DNA of 33,329 nucleotides from Sphaerochaeta sp. (GTDB lineage: Bacteria > Spirochaetota > Spirochaetia > Sphaerochaetales > Sphaerochaetaceae): positions 1 through 33,329 of the forward strand of contig DMOO01000112.1 of the NCBI GenBank assembly GCA_003456855.1, given 5' to 3'. The first letter of the stretch is position 1, and each line of letters opens with the position of its first letter. Positions 23,429-32,347 of the stretch are shown piece after piece. The notes under the pieces are model-generated. The model saw only the letters and a program-made list of their open reading frames with translations. It did no database searches and had not been told where the DNA came from. A program made the position numbers and the translations under genes.

Positions 23429-25606
23429 ATGAAAAAAGCTATCATCATGATTCTTGCAATCGTTATGGTCTTTGCATTTGTTTCCTGCGGAAAGAAGGCT
23501 GATAGCACAACAGCTACAACAGCTACAACACCTGCGGCAACAACAACTACAACCACCACAACAACTGCAACAACACCAGCTGCAACAACAACACCAGCCG
23601 CTGCTCCAGCAGCAGAGGCCAAGTATGTTCGTGGCGATGATGAAGAGATCTACGCTGCAGTTCTCGGCGACTACGAGGCTCTCCTCGATGAGGCAAAGAA
23701 TGCCGCAACCGATTCAGAGAGATTCGTCATCTACGCAAGAGCTGAGGCTTATCTCCTCGACTCTGCAGTCATGATTCCTACAACAACACAGAACGGTGCC
23801 TACACAATCTCAAGAATTGCTCCAAGAACTGTTCCTTATGTCCAGTGGGGAAACGACGACGACAGATGGAAGGGAACCATCATCTCCGGTGACACATTCC
23901 TTACACCTGCAGAGAGAGACGAGCTCCTTGACCAGTGGGCAAAGGCCGTCAAGGGCGAGGGAACTTATGATCCAGCTGCATACCTGATCTCAAAGGGTCA
24001 CACAATCAACAAGGATTACAAGACAACCTTCTCAACGGCTCCTGTCACACTTGATACTCTCAACACATCAAGCCAGTCAGATACTGAGATTCTTGTAAAC
24101 TGCACAGACAACCTCGTTCAGTACAACAACCTCGGACAGATGATCCCAGCTTGTGCTGAGTCATGGTCTGTCTCCGATGATGGTCTTGTCTACACCTTCA
24201 ACATCAGAAAGGGTGCAACATGGTCAACATCCGAGGGAACTGTCTACGCAGAGGTCAAGGCCAAGGACTTCGAGGCTGGTTTCCACCACATGCTCGATGC
24301 TCAGGCCGGTCTCGAGTGGCTCGTTCAGGGCGTCATCGCTGGTGTCAACGAGTATCTTCTTGAGGGTGGCTCATGGGATGCAGTCGGATACAAGGCTGTT
24401 GATGACTACACACTCCAGATCACTCTTGAGGAACCAAAAAGCTACTTCATGACAATGCTCACCTACAGCTGCTTCGCTCCTATCTGCGAGAGCTTCTATC
24501 TTGCACATGGCGGAGTCTTCGGAATCGAGGAGTATGCAGCAGCATACAACGACACCAACGCATACACCTATGGAAAGGCCACAGACGTCTCTTCACAGGT
24601 CTACAATGGTGCATTCCTTCTCCAGCAGCTCAACGATGCTTCAATCATCAAGATTGTCAAGAATCCTAACTACTACGATCCAGAGTCCGTCAAGATCGAT
24701 TCCATCACATGGATCTACGACAACGGCGAGAACATGGCTCAGTTCTACAAGGATGTCTGTGATGGCGTCTATGCAGGTTGCGGTCTCACATCAGCTTCCG
24801 GCACACTCGAGTGGGCAAAGGCTGACGGCAACTTCGACAAGTACCACTACATTTCAGACACAACTTCAACATCATACTTCGGCGGTCTCAACCTCAACAG
24901 AGGAACATACGCTCTCGCTTCCGGCGCTTGCGCATCTGTCCAGACTGAGGCACAGAAGATCGACACTCACACAGCTCTCATGAACAAGAACTTCAGAAAG
25001 GCTGTCCAGTATGCATTCGACAAGGCAACTTACAATGCAGTTTCCCGTGGTGCTGACCTTGCACTGACAAACCTCAGAAACATGTACACCCACCCAGAGT
25101 TCGTCCAGCTTGCTGAGGATGTCACATTCGAAGGACAGACATTCGTAGCCGGAACAATGTACGGTGAGCTCGTCCAGTACTTCCTCGACAAGATGGGCTG
25201 CGAGGTCCAGGTCGCTGACGGTATCGACGGATGGTATCATCCAGAAGAGGCCAAGAAGTACCTTGAGGCTGCAAAGGCTGAGCTCGGAGACAGCGTCACC
25301 TATCCTATCAACATCGATGTTGTCTACTATTCACCATCAGCAACCCAGACTGCTCAGGCTCAGGCTTACAAGCAGTCACTCGAGGGTGTCCTTGGTGCAG
25401 AGAACGTCACAGTCAACCTCATCGAGGCTACAACATCTGCAGACTTCTATGCTTGCGGATACAGAGCTTCCAATGGAGAGGCTGGTCTGTTTGATATGTT
25501 CTATGGTTCAGGTTGGGGCCCAGACTTCGGAGATCCTTGCACATACCTCGACACCTTCCGCGGAAACGGTGCTGGTTACATGACAAAGGTCATCGGTCTG
25601 TTCTAA
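23429..25606 (+). CDS. Oligopeptide ABC transporter substrate-binding lipoprotein, apparently circularly permuted
   Basis: 725-residue family-5 solute-binding protein anchored as a lipoprotein. The signal peptide (KKAIIMILAIVMVFAFVSC) has its lipobox Cys at residue 20. A Thr/Ala/Pro linker covers 24-64. Residues about 66-170 (GDYEALLDEAKNAATDSERF, then AEAYLLDSAVMIP and PYVQWGNDDDRWKG) resemble the segment that normally ends this family. From about residue 197 the usual N-terminal start follows (STAPVTLDTLNTSSQSDTE, then LVQYNNLGQMIPACAESW and SVSDDGLVYTFNIRKGATW). The chain stops at GWGPDFGDPCTYLDTFRGN plus a short tail, just where the relocated segment would continue. The ATG at 23429 follows GGAGG; an in-frame ATG at 23414 precedes it and is rejected. 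It heads the transporter operon, separated from the permeases by a terminator. Confidence 0.88.
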   Translation: MKKAIIMILAIVMVFAFVSCGKKADSTTATTATTPAATTTTTTTTTATTPAATTTPAAAPAAEAKYVRGDDEEIYAAVLGDYEALLDEAKNAATDSERFVIYARAEAYLLDSAVMIPTTTQNGAYTISRIAPRTVPYVQWGNDDDRWKGTIISGDTFLTPAERDELLDQWAKAVKGEGTYDPAAYLISKGHTINKDYKTTFSTAPVTLDTLNTSSQSDTEILVNCTDNLVQYNNLGQMIPACAESWSVSDDGLVYTFNIRKGATWSTSEGTVYAEVKAKDFEAGFHHMLDAQAGLEWLVQGVIAGVNEYLLEGGSWDAVGYKAVDDYTLQITLEEPKSYFMTMLTYSCFAPICESFYLAHGGVFGIEEYAAAYNDTNAYTYGKATDVSSQVYNGAFLLQQLNDASIIKIVKNPNYYDPESVKIDSITWIYDNGENMAQFYKDVCDGVYAGCGLTSASGTLEWAKADGNFDKYHYISDTTSTSYFGGLNLNRGTYALASGACASVQTEAQKIDTHTALMNKNFRKAVQYAFDKATYNAVSRGADLALTNLRNMYTHPEFVQLAEDVTFEGQTFVAGTMYGELVQYFLDKMGCEVQVADGIDGWYHPEEAKKYLEAAKAELGDSVTYPINIDVVYYSPSATQTAQAQAYKQSLEGVLGAENVTVNLIEATTSADFYACGYRASNGEAGLFDMFYGSGWGPDFGDPCTYLDTFRGNGAGYMTKVIGLF
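23507..23614 (+). repeat. ACA-rich Thr/Ala repeat tract in the lipoprotein linker
   Basis: The linker is encoded by imperfect repeats of ACA/ACC triplets with GCN codons (for example ACAACAGCT twice in tandem), giving nine consecutive Thr at residues 38-46. Such a tract is prone to in-frame length change. Confidence 0.75.
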
Positions 25607-25642
25607 TCCAAAGTAGAGCAATCGACTAGTTTTGCCTAACAG

Positions 25643-25686
25643 ATGGGAGGACATCGCAAGGTGTCCTCCCATACTCTGTTTTTTGA
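25643..25686 (+). terminator. Terminator/attenuator between binding protein and permeases
   Basis: A 12-bp stem ATGGGAGGACAT / GTGTCCTCCCAT (one G-U) with loop CGCAAG. A T-tract starts 6 nt after the stem. Partial read-through would give more binding protein than permease, the normal ratio for such operons. Confidence 0.8.
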
Positions 25687-25746
25687 ATGAAGGTCCAATC
25701 CAAGGCATTTTGGGCCTTAATCCGAAAAGGAGATTTTTGAGCGCGC

Positions 25747-27330
25747 ATGGGAAAATACATTTGGAAACGTATATTCTTTTCCATTCTCTCGCTCCTTGTC
25801 GTCACTTGGCTGGTAATGCTTCTTGTCTACTCACTCACGGACAGAAGCGTCATCTTCCAGACTGATGACGTATGGAACAAGAGAAGCAACAATGACCGAA
25901 TACTCTACGAGTACACCCAGTACCAGAAGTATGGGTATCTGGAGTTCGAGAACTTCACAAGTTTCAACAAAAGCAAGTGGTCCGAGATCTATGGTGAATC
26001 ATTCGAGTCATCAGATGAATACAAGGCCGCAAAGAACCTGATCCAGAAGGTCGGGGATGACTATCTTCAGGACGAGACGGTACAGGAGTTCATCCAGCTT
26101 TACGAGAGCAAGGGCTACACGATTGTGCGCCTTGACCCTATCAGGTACGCAACCGGAGCAAAACAGCTCAAGCCGGGTGGAACCGGTTACCTCCTTGCTG
26201 TCCGCGAGAAGTTGATGATCTCAAGGCTCTGGGACTATGTCAAAGGCTTCTTCTCCGTTGAGACCACAAAGGACGTCAAGGACGAGAACCTCACCGACAG
26301 ATACATCCGCATCGAGAAGGACCCGTACGGACTCTTCGCGGTTGTCGGAAGCGGTACCACACACAAGTACCTGATCTACTTCGACTCACACTTCCCATGG
26401 ATTCACCAGAACTGGATCCACATGAACCTCGGTGTATCCTTCACAAGATACAGAGGGCAGGAGATCTCCAGCGTCATCACAGAGTCCCAGGGTGATCTGA
26501 AGACAACCAGACAGCAGTATCCGCTGCAGGTCGGTTCAGACATCTGGGTGGAGACCGCTGCCAACTTCCACAGCCTCACATACAACACAGGTGATCTGAC
26601 AGAGGCTCAGAAGGAGCAGTTCCCTGACAAGTACACCAACGCAACATATAGAAGAATCGGTCTGAGCATGATCGGAAACTCCTTCGTGATCGGACTCATC
26701 GCCACAATAATCCAGTACATCATCGGTCTTCCACTTGGTATCCTCATGGCGCGCAAGAAGGACACCTGGATCGATACCCTTGGAATGTGGTACATCATCT
26801 TCATCATGAGCGTCCCGACACTGGCATACATCTTCATGTTCGCGGCAATCGGAACCAGCGTCTTCGGACTTCCTTACAAGTTCGCCAACGCACAGGTCAA
26901 GATCCTGGCCTACATCCTGCCGACCATCTCCATGGCTCTTCCTGCAATCGGAGGAACCATGAAGTGGATGCGCCGCTACATGATAGACCAGATGAACAGC
27001 GACTACGTCAAGTTCGCAAGGGCCGAGGGTCTTTCGGAGCAGGAGATCTACTCCACCCACATCTCAAAGAACGCAATGATCCCGATCATACACGGCATCC
27101 CCGGAAACATACTGGCCTGCCTTGTCGGAGCCATCATCACGGAGTCCGTCTACTCGGTTCCTGGTGTCGGTAGCCTTCTGACAAAGGCCATCAACGGACA
27201 CGACAACGGCATCATCATAGCCTGTACCGTGTTCTACACAACACTTTCTCTGATCTCACTCATCCTGGGCGATGTCCTGATGGCGAAGTTCGATCCGAGA
27301 ATCTCATTCGAATCCAAGGGAGGTAGATGA
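25747..27330 (+). CDS. Oligopeptide ABC transporter permease, OppB/AmiC type with large external domain
   Basis: 527-residue inner-membrane permease. One membrane helix (about 8-29) is followed by about 270 mostly hydrophilic residues (30-300) outside the membrane, then five or so helices from about residue 303. The coupling EAA loop is visible as NSDYVKFARAEGLSEQEIY, and VYSVPGVGSLLTKAINGHD is typical of OppB. Ordinary OppB has about 310 residues; the long extracytoplasmic insertion is known from AmiC of streptococci. It probably helps dock the binding protein. An AGGAG lies 14 nt before the ATG, unusually far. The stop overlaps an ATG of the next frame. Confidence 0.9.
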   Translation: MGKYIWKRIFFSILSLLVVTWLVMLLVYSLTDRSVIFQTDDVWNKRSNNDRILYEYTQYQKYGYLEFENFTSFNKSKWSEIYGESFESSDEYKAAKNLIQKVGDDYLQDETVQEFIQLYESKGYTIVRLDPIRYATGAKQLKPGGTGYLLAVREKLMISRLWDYVKGFFSVETTKDVKDENLTDRYIRIEKDPYGLFAVVGSGTTHKYLIYFDSHFPWIHQNWIHMNLGVSFTRYRGQEISSVITESQGDLKTTRQQYPLQVGSDIWVETAANFHSLTYNTGDLTEAQKEQFPDKYTNATYRRIGLSMIGNSFVIGLIATIIQYIIGLPLGILMARKKDTWIDTLGMWYIIFIMSVPTLAYIFMFAAIGTSVFGLPYKFANAQVKILAYILPTISMALPAIGGTMKWMRRYMIDQMNSDYVKFARAEGLSEQEIYSTHISKNAMIPIIHGIPGNILACLVGAIITESVYSVPGVGSLLTKAINGHDNGIIIACTVFYTTLSLISLILGDVLMAKFDPRISFESKGGR

Positions 27331-27332
27331 TC

Positions 27333-28286
27333 ATGGCTGTAATGAGAGAAGAAGATCTATTTACCTTTGTAAGCAACGACTCGATCGAATCGGAGAAGAT
27401 CATCGCTCCGAGATACTCATATTGGCGCTCCGTCTTCAGGGTGTTCTTCAGAAAGAAGACGAACTGGTTCGTAATAGGACTTCTGGTCATGCTGCTTCTC
27501 TGCAGCTTCCTGATCCCGCTGTTCTGCAAGTACGACCCGTATGAGAACGTCACCAATGCAAACATGTACAACCAGAGCCCAATCCAGGCCATGAGACTTG
27601 CAGGAGGCTTCTCCTTCAAGTGGATCCTTGGAAGCGGACAGCTCGGAAACTCCATCTTCTATGGAATCTGGGCATCTGCAAGGACATCGCTTCTGCTTGC
27701 CATGATCTGTGCCGCCATCAACATGAGCATCGGTATCATAATGGGTGCCGTCTGGGGCTACTCCAAGACCGTCGACAAGTTCATGCTTGTCGTGTACAGC
27801 ATCATCGCCAACGTCCCGTACATCCTGTTGATATCCGTTCTGGTCTACATCATTGGCTCCGGTTTCTGGAGCTTCGTGTTCGCCCTGACAATCACAGGCT
27901 GGCTGGGAATCTCGTACTTCTTCAGGACGCAGGTCATGATCATCAGAGACCGTGAGTACTCACTGGCCTCCAGATGTCTTGGAACACCGATTCCCAGAAT
28001 CATCACCAAGAACATCCTGCCGTTCCTGACATCAGTCATCGTCACTCTGCTTGCAACAGAGCTTCCGTCCTACATCTCCATGGAGGTCTTCCTGTCCTAC
28101 ATCGGAATCGGTCTCTCCGCTTCCGTGCCATCACTTGGAAGAATGATCCAGGAGGGACAGGCTGCATTCCGCACCTATCCATGGGCATTCTGGCCACCGG
28201 TTGCAATCGCAGCTCTGCTGACCATCATTCTTTACGTTCTGGGTCAGAACCTCGCTGACGCGACCGACCCAAGGACACACATGTAA
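27333..28286 (+). CDS. Oligopeptide ABC transporter permease, OppC type
   Basis: 317-residue permease partner of the OppB-like protein. An N-terminal cytoplasmic tail leads to the first helix (about 46-62, WFVIGLLVMLLLCSFLIPLF). A short external part follows, then HILG-like KWILGSGQLGNSIFYGIWAS and five further helices. The EAA loop is RDREYSLASRCLGTPIPRII. The end LGQNLADATDPR is typical of OppC. GGGAGG lies 9 nt before the ATG at 27333; an ATG at 27327 overlapping the previous stop gives two more residues and is possible. It is followed after 12 bp by the OppD-like gene. Confidence 0.92.
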   Translation: MAVMREEDLFTFVSNDSIESEKIIAPRYSYWRSVFRVFFRKKTNWFVIGLLVMLLLCSFLIPLFCKYDPYENVTNANMYNQSPIQAMRLAGGFSFKWILGSGQLGNSIFYGIWASARTSLLLAMICAAINMSIGIIMGAVWGYSKTVDKFMLVVYSIIANVPYILLISVLVYIIGSGFWSFVFALTITGWLGISYFFRTQVMIIRDREYSLASRCLGTPIPRIITKNILPFLTSVIVTLLATELPSYISMEVFLSYIGIGLSASVPSLGRMIQEGQAAFRTYPWAFWPPVAIAALLTIILYVLGQNLADATDPRTHM

Positions 28287-28298
28287 GAGGAGGGGAAC

Positions 28299-30098
28299 AT
28301 GGAAAACAAAGAGAAGAAAGTGCTCCTGTCCCTCAAGGATGTGGATGTAAAGTTCAACGTAAGAGGTAGAATCCTCACAGCCATCAGACATGTCTCCCTG
28401 GACGTCTACGAGAACGAGTCACTGGCAATCGTCGGTGAGTCCGGTTCCGGAAAGTCCGTCCTCACCAAGACATTCGCCGGAATGCTGGATTCAAACGGCT
28501 TCATCAGCAACGGCTCGGTCATCTTCTCCGATGACGAGCTCTCCAAGACAACGGTCGTCGTCGACTCCAAGAGGCAGGCCTTCCTGGACAGGATGATCAA
28601 GACCCTCAACGAGTACTCTGTACTTGAGAGAGGAGCCAAGGAGTATGTTGCAATCGAGCAGAAGAAGCTCGAGATCAAGCACAAGAAGAGCCTGACCCCT
28701 CAGGAGGAGTCCGACTACGCGGCAAGACTCAAGGCCCTGGACGATGACATCATCGACAGAACAAACTATGTTGTGACCCTCGACAGAAGGAATCCTCAGG
28801 ATGCCAAGGAGATCGAGGAGATCACCGCCAAGATCAAGGCCTGGAAGGAGCAGATCAAGGCTACAAAGAAGGAGAGGGCGGAGCTCATCTCCAGAAGAGC
28901 CTCTGACTACAACGGAAACCGCGAGGTCATGGCAGCCGATGCCAAGGACATCGCAGACCTTCAGGAGAGGAGAGCCAAGAAGCTTGATAGCGTAGACAAC
29001 CAGAACAACCCGTTCGGACTGAGCGACAAGGTCATCGAGAGAAACAAGATCCTCGCCTACGAGATCCTGCTTTCAATCGGACGCTATCCAAAGAGAAGTC
29101 AGATCATCTTCACCAGAAAGCTCAAGAAGGCCTTCAAGCTCGCAATGAGCATCGGTGAGAACCTTGATGACAAGGAGGTCCGCAACCGCATCTTCGAGGT
29201 CTGCACCTTCCGTGTCGACTTCAGAGACTACGACGAGGCCACAAAGACCCTCAACGGCTATGCCATCATCGACTGTGCAAAGGTCAAGTACACAAAGGAC
29301 TGGCAGCAGATCAGAGGTTGCAGAATCGCAACCGTCTTCCAGGATCCTATGACAAGCCTGAACCCTGTTCTCACAATCGGAAAACAGATCTCAACAGTCA
29401 TCATGAAGCACCAGAAGTGCTCACAGGAAGAGGCAAAGACAAGAACCCTCGACATCATGGCAAAGGTCGGAATCCCCGAGCCGGCGAAGAGGTTCGACGA
29501 CTATCCGTTCCAGTATTCAGGTGGAATGAGACAGAGAATCGTCATTGCAATCGCCCTTTCCTGTCAGCCTAAGATTCTCATCTGCGATGAGCCTACAACA
29601 GCTCTTGACGTCACAATCCAGGCCCAGATCATCAGACTGATCAAGGACCTGCAGCACCAGCTCGGTTACACAACCGTCTACATCACACACGACCTTGGCG
29701 TTGTCGCCAACGTCGCTGAGCGTGTGGCTGTTCTGTATGGTGGCCAGATCGTCGAGCTCGGAACCGTAGAGGACATCTTCTACGATCCTAAGCATCCGTA
29801 CACCTGGGCACTTCTCAGCTCGCTGACACAGCTTGCCGAGAAGGGTGATGACCTGTTCTCAATCCCTGGAACACCACCAAGTCTGTACAACAAGATCATA
29901 GGTGATGCATTCGCTCCTAGAAACGCCTACGCAATGGCTATCGACAGGGTGAAGGAGCCGCCGATGATCCAGATCAACGAGCACCATTGGGCAAAGACAT
30001 GGCTGCTTGATCCTAGGTCTCCGAAGGTTGAGCCTCCTAAGATCATCCAGAACCTGCATGAGAAGATGCTCAAGAGCTACGTCAATGTCGAGGGTTGA
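28299..30098 (+). CDS. Oligopeptide ABC transporter ATPase, OppD type with ~250-residue insertion
   Basis: 599-residue ATP-binding subunit. Walker A is GESGSGKS (46-53). [11 protein letters not shown] (71-81) would normally be followed within about 25 residues by IRG...FQDP, but here about 250 extra residues (82-330) intervene. They are mostly charged helices with coiled-coil character (for example [20 protein letters not shown]). Then come the Q-loop [10 protein letters not shown] (347-356), signature YSGGMRQRI, Walker [13 protein letters not shown] and H-loop THD. The C-terminal oligopeptide/dipeptide domain includes [10 protein letters not shown], but the cysteine cluster common in OppD is not evident. 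Ordinary OppD has 330-360 residues. The insertion does not break any catalytic motif. Confidence 0.92.
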   Translation: MENKEKKVLLSLKDVDVKFNVRGRILTAIRHVSLDVYENESLAIVGESGSGKSVLTKTFAGMLDSNGFISNGSVIFSDDELSKTTVVVDSKRQAFLDRMIKTLNEYSVLERGAKEYVAIEQKKLEIKHKKSLTPQEESDYAARLKALDDDIIDRTNYVVTLDRRNPQDAKEIEEITAKIKAWKEQIKATKKERAELISRRASDYNGNREVMAADAKDIADLQERRAKKLDSVDNQNNPFGLSDKVIERNKILAYEILLSIGRYPKRSQIIFTRKLKKAFKLAMSIGENLDDKEVRNRIFEVCTFRVDFRDYDEATKTLNGYAIIDCAKVKYTKDWQQIRGCRIATVFQDPMTSLNPVLTIGKQISTVIMKHQKCSQEEAKTRTLDIMAKVGIPEPAKRFDDYPFQYSGGMRQRIVIAIALSCQPKILICDEPTTALDVTIQAQIIRLIKDLQHQLGYTTVYITHDLGVVANVAERVAVLYGGQIVELGTVEDIFYDPKHPYTWALLSSLTQLAEKGDDLFSIPGTPPSLYNKIIGDAFAPRNAYAMAIDRVKEPPMIQINEHHWAKTWLLDPRSPKVEPPKIIQNLHEKMLKSYVNVEG

Positions 30099-30109
30099 GG
30101 AGGGAAGAC

Positions 30110-31069
30110 ATGGAAGAGAATAAAAAAGAAGTAGTGCTTTCCGTCCAGAACCTCGATGTTGTGTTCAGACAGAGAAAGCAGTCATTCAAGGCTGTAGACA
30201 ATGTAAGCTTCGACATCTACAAGGGAGAGACCTTCTCATTGGTAGGTGAGTCCGGTAGCGGAAAGACCACAATCGGAAGGGCAATCGTCAGAATCAACCC
30301 TTGCTCAGCAGGTCAGATCCTCTACAAGGGCAAGAAGATCTCCGGCAGACTCAGCAGAAAGGATGACAAGGAGGTCGTCAGAAAGATCCAGATGATCTTC
30401 CAGGACCCTGCAGCATCCCTTAACGAGAGAGCCACAATCGAGTACATCATCTCCGAGGGTCTGTACAACTTCCATCTGTACAAGGATGAGAAGGACAGAA
30501 TCCGCAAGGTCGAGAACATCATCAAGGAGGTCGGACTGCTTCCTGAGCACCTGACCCGTTATCCTCATGAGTTCTCCGGCGGACAGCGCCAGAGAGTCGG
30601 TCTTGCAAGATCCATTGTCATGGAGCCTGAGTTCATCATTGCAGACGAGCCTATAAGCGCACTTGACGTCTCGATCCGTGCACAGGTCCTGAACCTTCTG
30701 AAGAAGTTCCAGAAGGAGAGGGGACTGAGCTACCTGTTCATTGCCCATGACCTGTCGATCGTCAGATTCATCTCCGACAGGATCGCAGTCATCCACAAGG
30801 GTAAGATTGTTGAGATCGCTGAGACCGAGGAGCTGTTCGCATATCCTCTGCACCCGTACACAAAGAGCCTTATAAGTGCAATTCCTGTACCGGACCCGAT
30901 CATCGAGAAGTCCAAGAAGCTCTTCGTCTACGACCCTGCAAAGTTCCACGACTATTCTGTCGAGAAGCCTGAGATGGTTGACCTCGGAAACGGACACTTC
31001 ATCTATGGAAGCCCGTCCGAGATCGAGAAGTACAAGAAAATCAGGTTCGGAAGCACAACCGAGGCTTAA
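30110..31069 (+). CDS. Oligopeptide ABC transporter ATPase, OppF type
   Basis: 319-residue second ATP-binding subunit, of normal length for OppF. Walker A is [10 protein letters not shown]-loop [13 protein letters not shown], signature [15 protein letters not shown], Walker [13 protein letters not shown] and H-loop FIAHDLS. The C-terminal [16 protein letters not shown] is typical of OppF. The ATG at 30110 follows GGAGGG; the upstream in-frame TTG at 30095 overlaps the preceding stop and is rejected. It pairs with the OppD-like protein to power the two permeases. Its stop codon directly abuts the ATG of the next gene. Confidence 0.94.
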   Translation: MEENKKEVVLSVQNLDVVFRQRKQSFKAVDNVSFDIYKGETFSLVGESGSGKTTIGRAIVRINPCSAGQILYKGKKISGRLSRKDDKEVVRKIQMIFQDPAASLNERATIEYIISEGLYNFHLYKDEKDRIRKVENIIKEVGLLPEHLTRYPHEFSGGQRQRVGLARSIVMEPEFIIADEPISALDVSIRAQVLNLLKKFQKERGLSYLFIAHDLSIVRFISDRIAVIHKGKIVEIAETEELFAYPLHPYTKSLISAIPVPDPIIEKSKKLFVYDPAKFHDYSVEKPEMVDLGNGHFIYGSPSEIEKYKKIRFGSTTEA

Positions 31070-32239
31070 ATGAAGCTGAAGGTCAGTGACAAACACATAG
31101 TACTCAGAGTCATACTGACGGCGATCTTCTTTGTGATCGCCGTCGTTGCTTTCACTGTGGGCATCACGAACATCGGCAAGAAGACCTCGGGATACCAGCT
31201 CATCGAAGGCAAGACCGACGCTGAGGCGCTGACCTACAACAACGCAGTTCACTACAAGTATTGGTTCGAAGGTTCGAGCAACCAGATCAAAAGGAGTGTC
31301 AGAGGCCTGGAGGCTGAGTATACTCCAATATTATCTGCTGCCTATAAGCAACTGGACCATCAAAACACCTACACAGGCAATGTGAGCATAGGAACCATCA
31401 ACCAGAACCTGGGGAAAGAGGTCTCCGTGAGCCCTGAACTCTATGCAATTCTGCAGGATGCCTATGGGAAAACCCTTGAGAAGAAGGGTTTCAACATGTT
31501 CGCAGGGGCTTTGTACGATGCCTGGCATTCGATTCTGATCCTTGAGGACCCTGAGGAGTTCGACCCTCTGTTTAGCGAGTACCAGGCCCAGCGAATCAGC
31601 GCCATCGCGGAGACTGTGAACAATCTGGACAACTTCAAGCTGGAGTTCCTTCCTGACAACACAGTGCGTTTCTCGCTCTCTGATGAGTACCAGGCCTTCT
31701 GCACACAGTATGAGATAGAGGCCTACGCACTTGATCTGAACATCCTGAAGGATGCCTACATGCTGCAGTGGATAGGGACCTCCCTTGTGGACAAGGGATT
31801 CCGCTACGGCTATCTGTTCACCGAGGAGGGCACCGTCCTCAACACAAGCGACAGAGGAAGTCTGGACTACGGCATGTACACCCTAGAGAGAGACTCCAAG
31901 GGAGAGCTTGTGGAGAGATCCTACGCCACGATAAGCCTTGGCGGGGTGTTCAGTGCAACCACGCTTACAGCCTGGGGAATGGGCAGCGACTACGGCTATA
32001 CAATGGAGACTGATCAGGGCACTGTACTTCGCAGCGAGCACTTCAATGTGGCGACCGGAGAGCAGAATGACGCTGCTTTGAGTCTGACTGTGATAAACCC
32101 CGACTTGGATCTTGTGGACACTGTCTACCAGGCTATCCAGGCAAACAACCTTGATTCGGAGAAGGCTATCGAGGCTGCCTCCAAGGCGCTTGAGAGCCAG
32201 GGGACAATGGTTTCCTACATTCTCCAGAACGTTCTCTGA
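31070..32239 (+). CDS. Membrane-anchored protein resembling a degenerate ApbE flavin transferase
   Basis: 389 residues with one N-terminal membrane helix (about 11-32), the rest outside the cytoplasm. The section GTINQNLGKEVSVSPELYAI followed by LQDAYGKTLEKKGFNMFAGA resembles the ApbE region of the type 'INR..G..V.VSPEL..LL..A'. The C-terminal HFNVATGEQNDAALSLTVIN and LDLVDTVYQAI resemble ApbE's 'H..DP.TG...SVTV...... AD..ATAL'. The catalytic middle (the GGIAKGYA-type segment and GG flavin loop) and the Thr of the metal site are not recognisable, so FMN transfer is doubtful. The ATG directly follows the OppF-like stop with no gap, tying it to the transporter. The link to ApbE is by eye; otherwise it is a protein of unknown function. 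Confidence 0.6.
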   Translation: MKLKVSDKHIVLRVILTAIFFVIAVVAFTVGITNIGKKTSGYQLIEGKTDAEALTYNNAVHYKYWFEGSSNQIKRSVRGLEAEYTPILSAAYKQLDHQNTYTGNVSIGTINQNLGKEVSVSPELYAILQDAYGKTLEKKGFNMFAGALYDAWHSILILEDPEEFDPLFSEYQAQRISAIAETVNNLDNFKLEFLPDNTVRFSLSDEYQAFCTQYEIEAYALDLNILKDAYMLQWIGTSLVDKGFRYGYLFTEEGTVLNTSDRGSLDYGMYTLERDSKGELVERSYATISLGGVFSATTLTAWGMGSDYGYTMETDQGTVLRSEHFNVATGEQNDAALSLTVINPDLDLVDTVYQAIQANNLDSEKAIEAASKALESQGTMVSYILQNVL

Positions 32240-32284
32240 ATTTCAAAAAACCTCATTTAAACAATACTAAACGTAGTTTTTTTG

Positions 32285-32312
32285 TTGCGAAACGACTTCC
32301 CGATGGTATAAT
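32285..32312 (+). promoter_or_regulatory. Sigma70-type promoter of the cytidylate kinase-like gene
   Basis: TTGCGA (32285-32290), a 16-bp spacer and a perfect TATAAT (32307-32312), 35 bp before the start codon. A small ACTA-AACG-TAGT stem with a T-tract just upstream may end the transporter transcript. Confidence 0.7.
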
Positions 32313-32347
32313 TCAAATATCAGGAACGCTCCTGGTGGAGGTATGTT

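Noticed and set aside
30305..31252. 315-codon open frame on the minus strand
   Set aside because: It lies antisense to the clearly assigned OppF-like gene and the following gene, has no ribosome binding site or recognisable motif, and arises from codon bias on the other strand.
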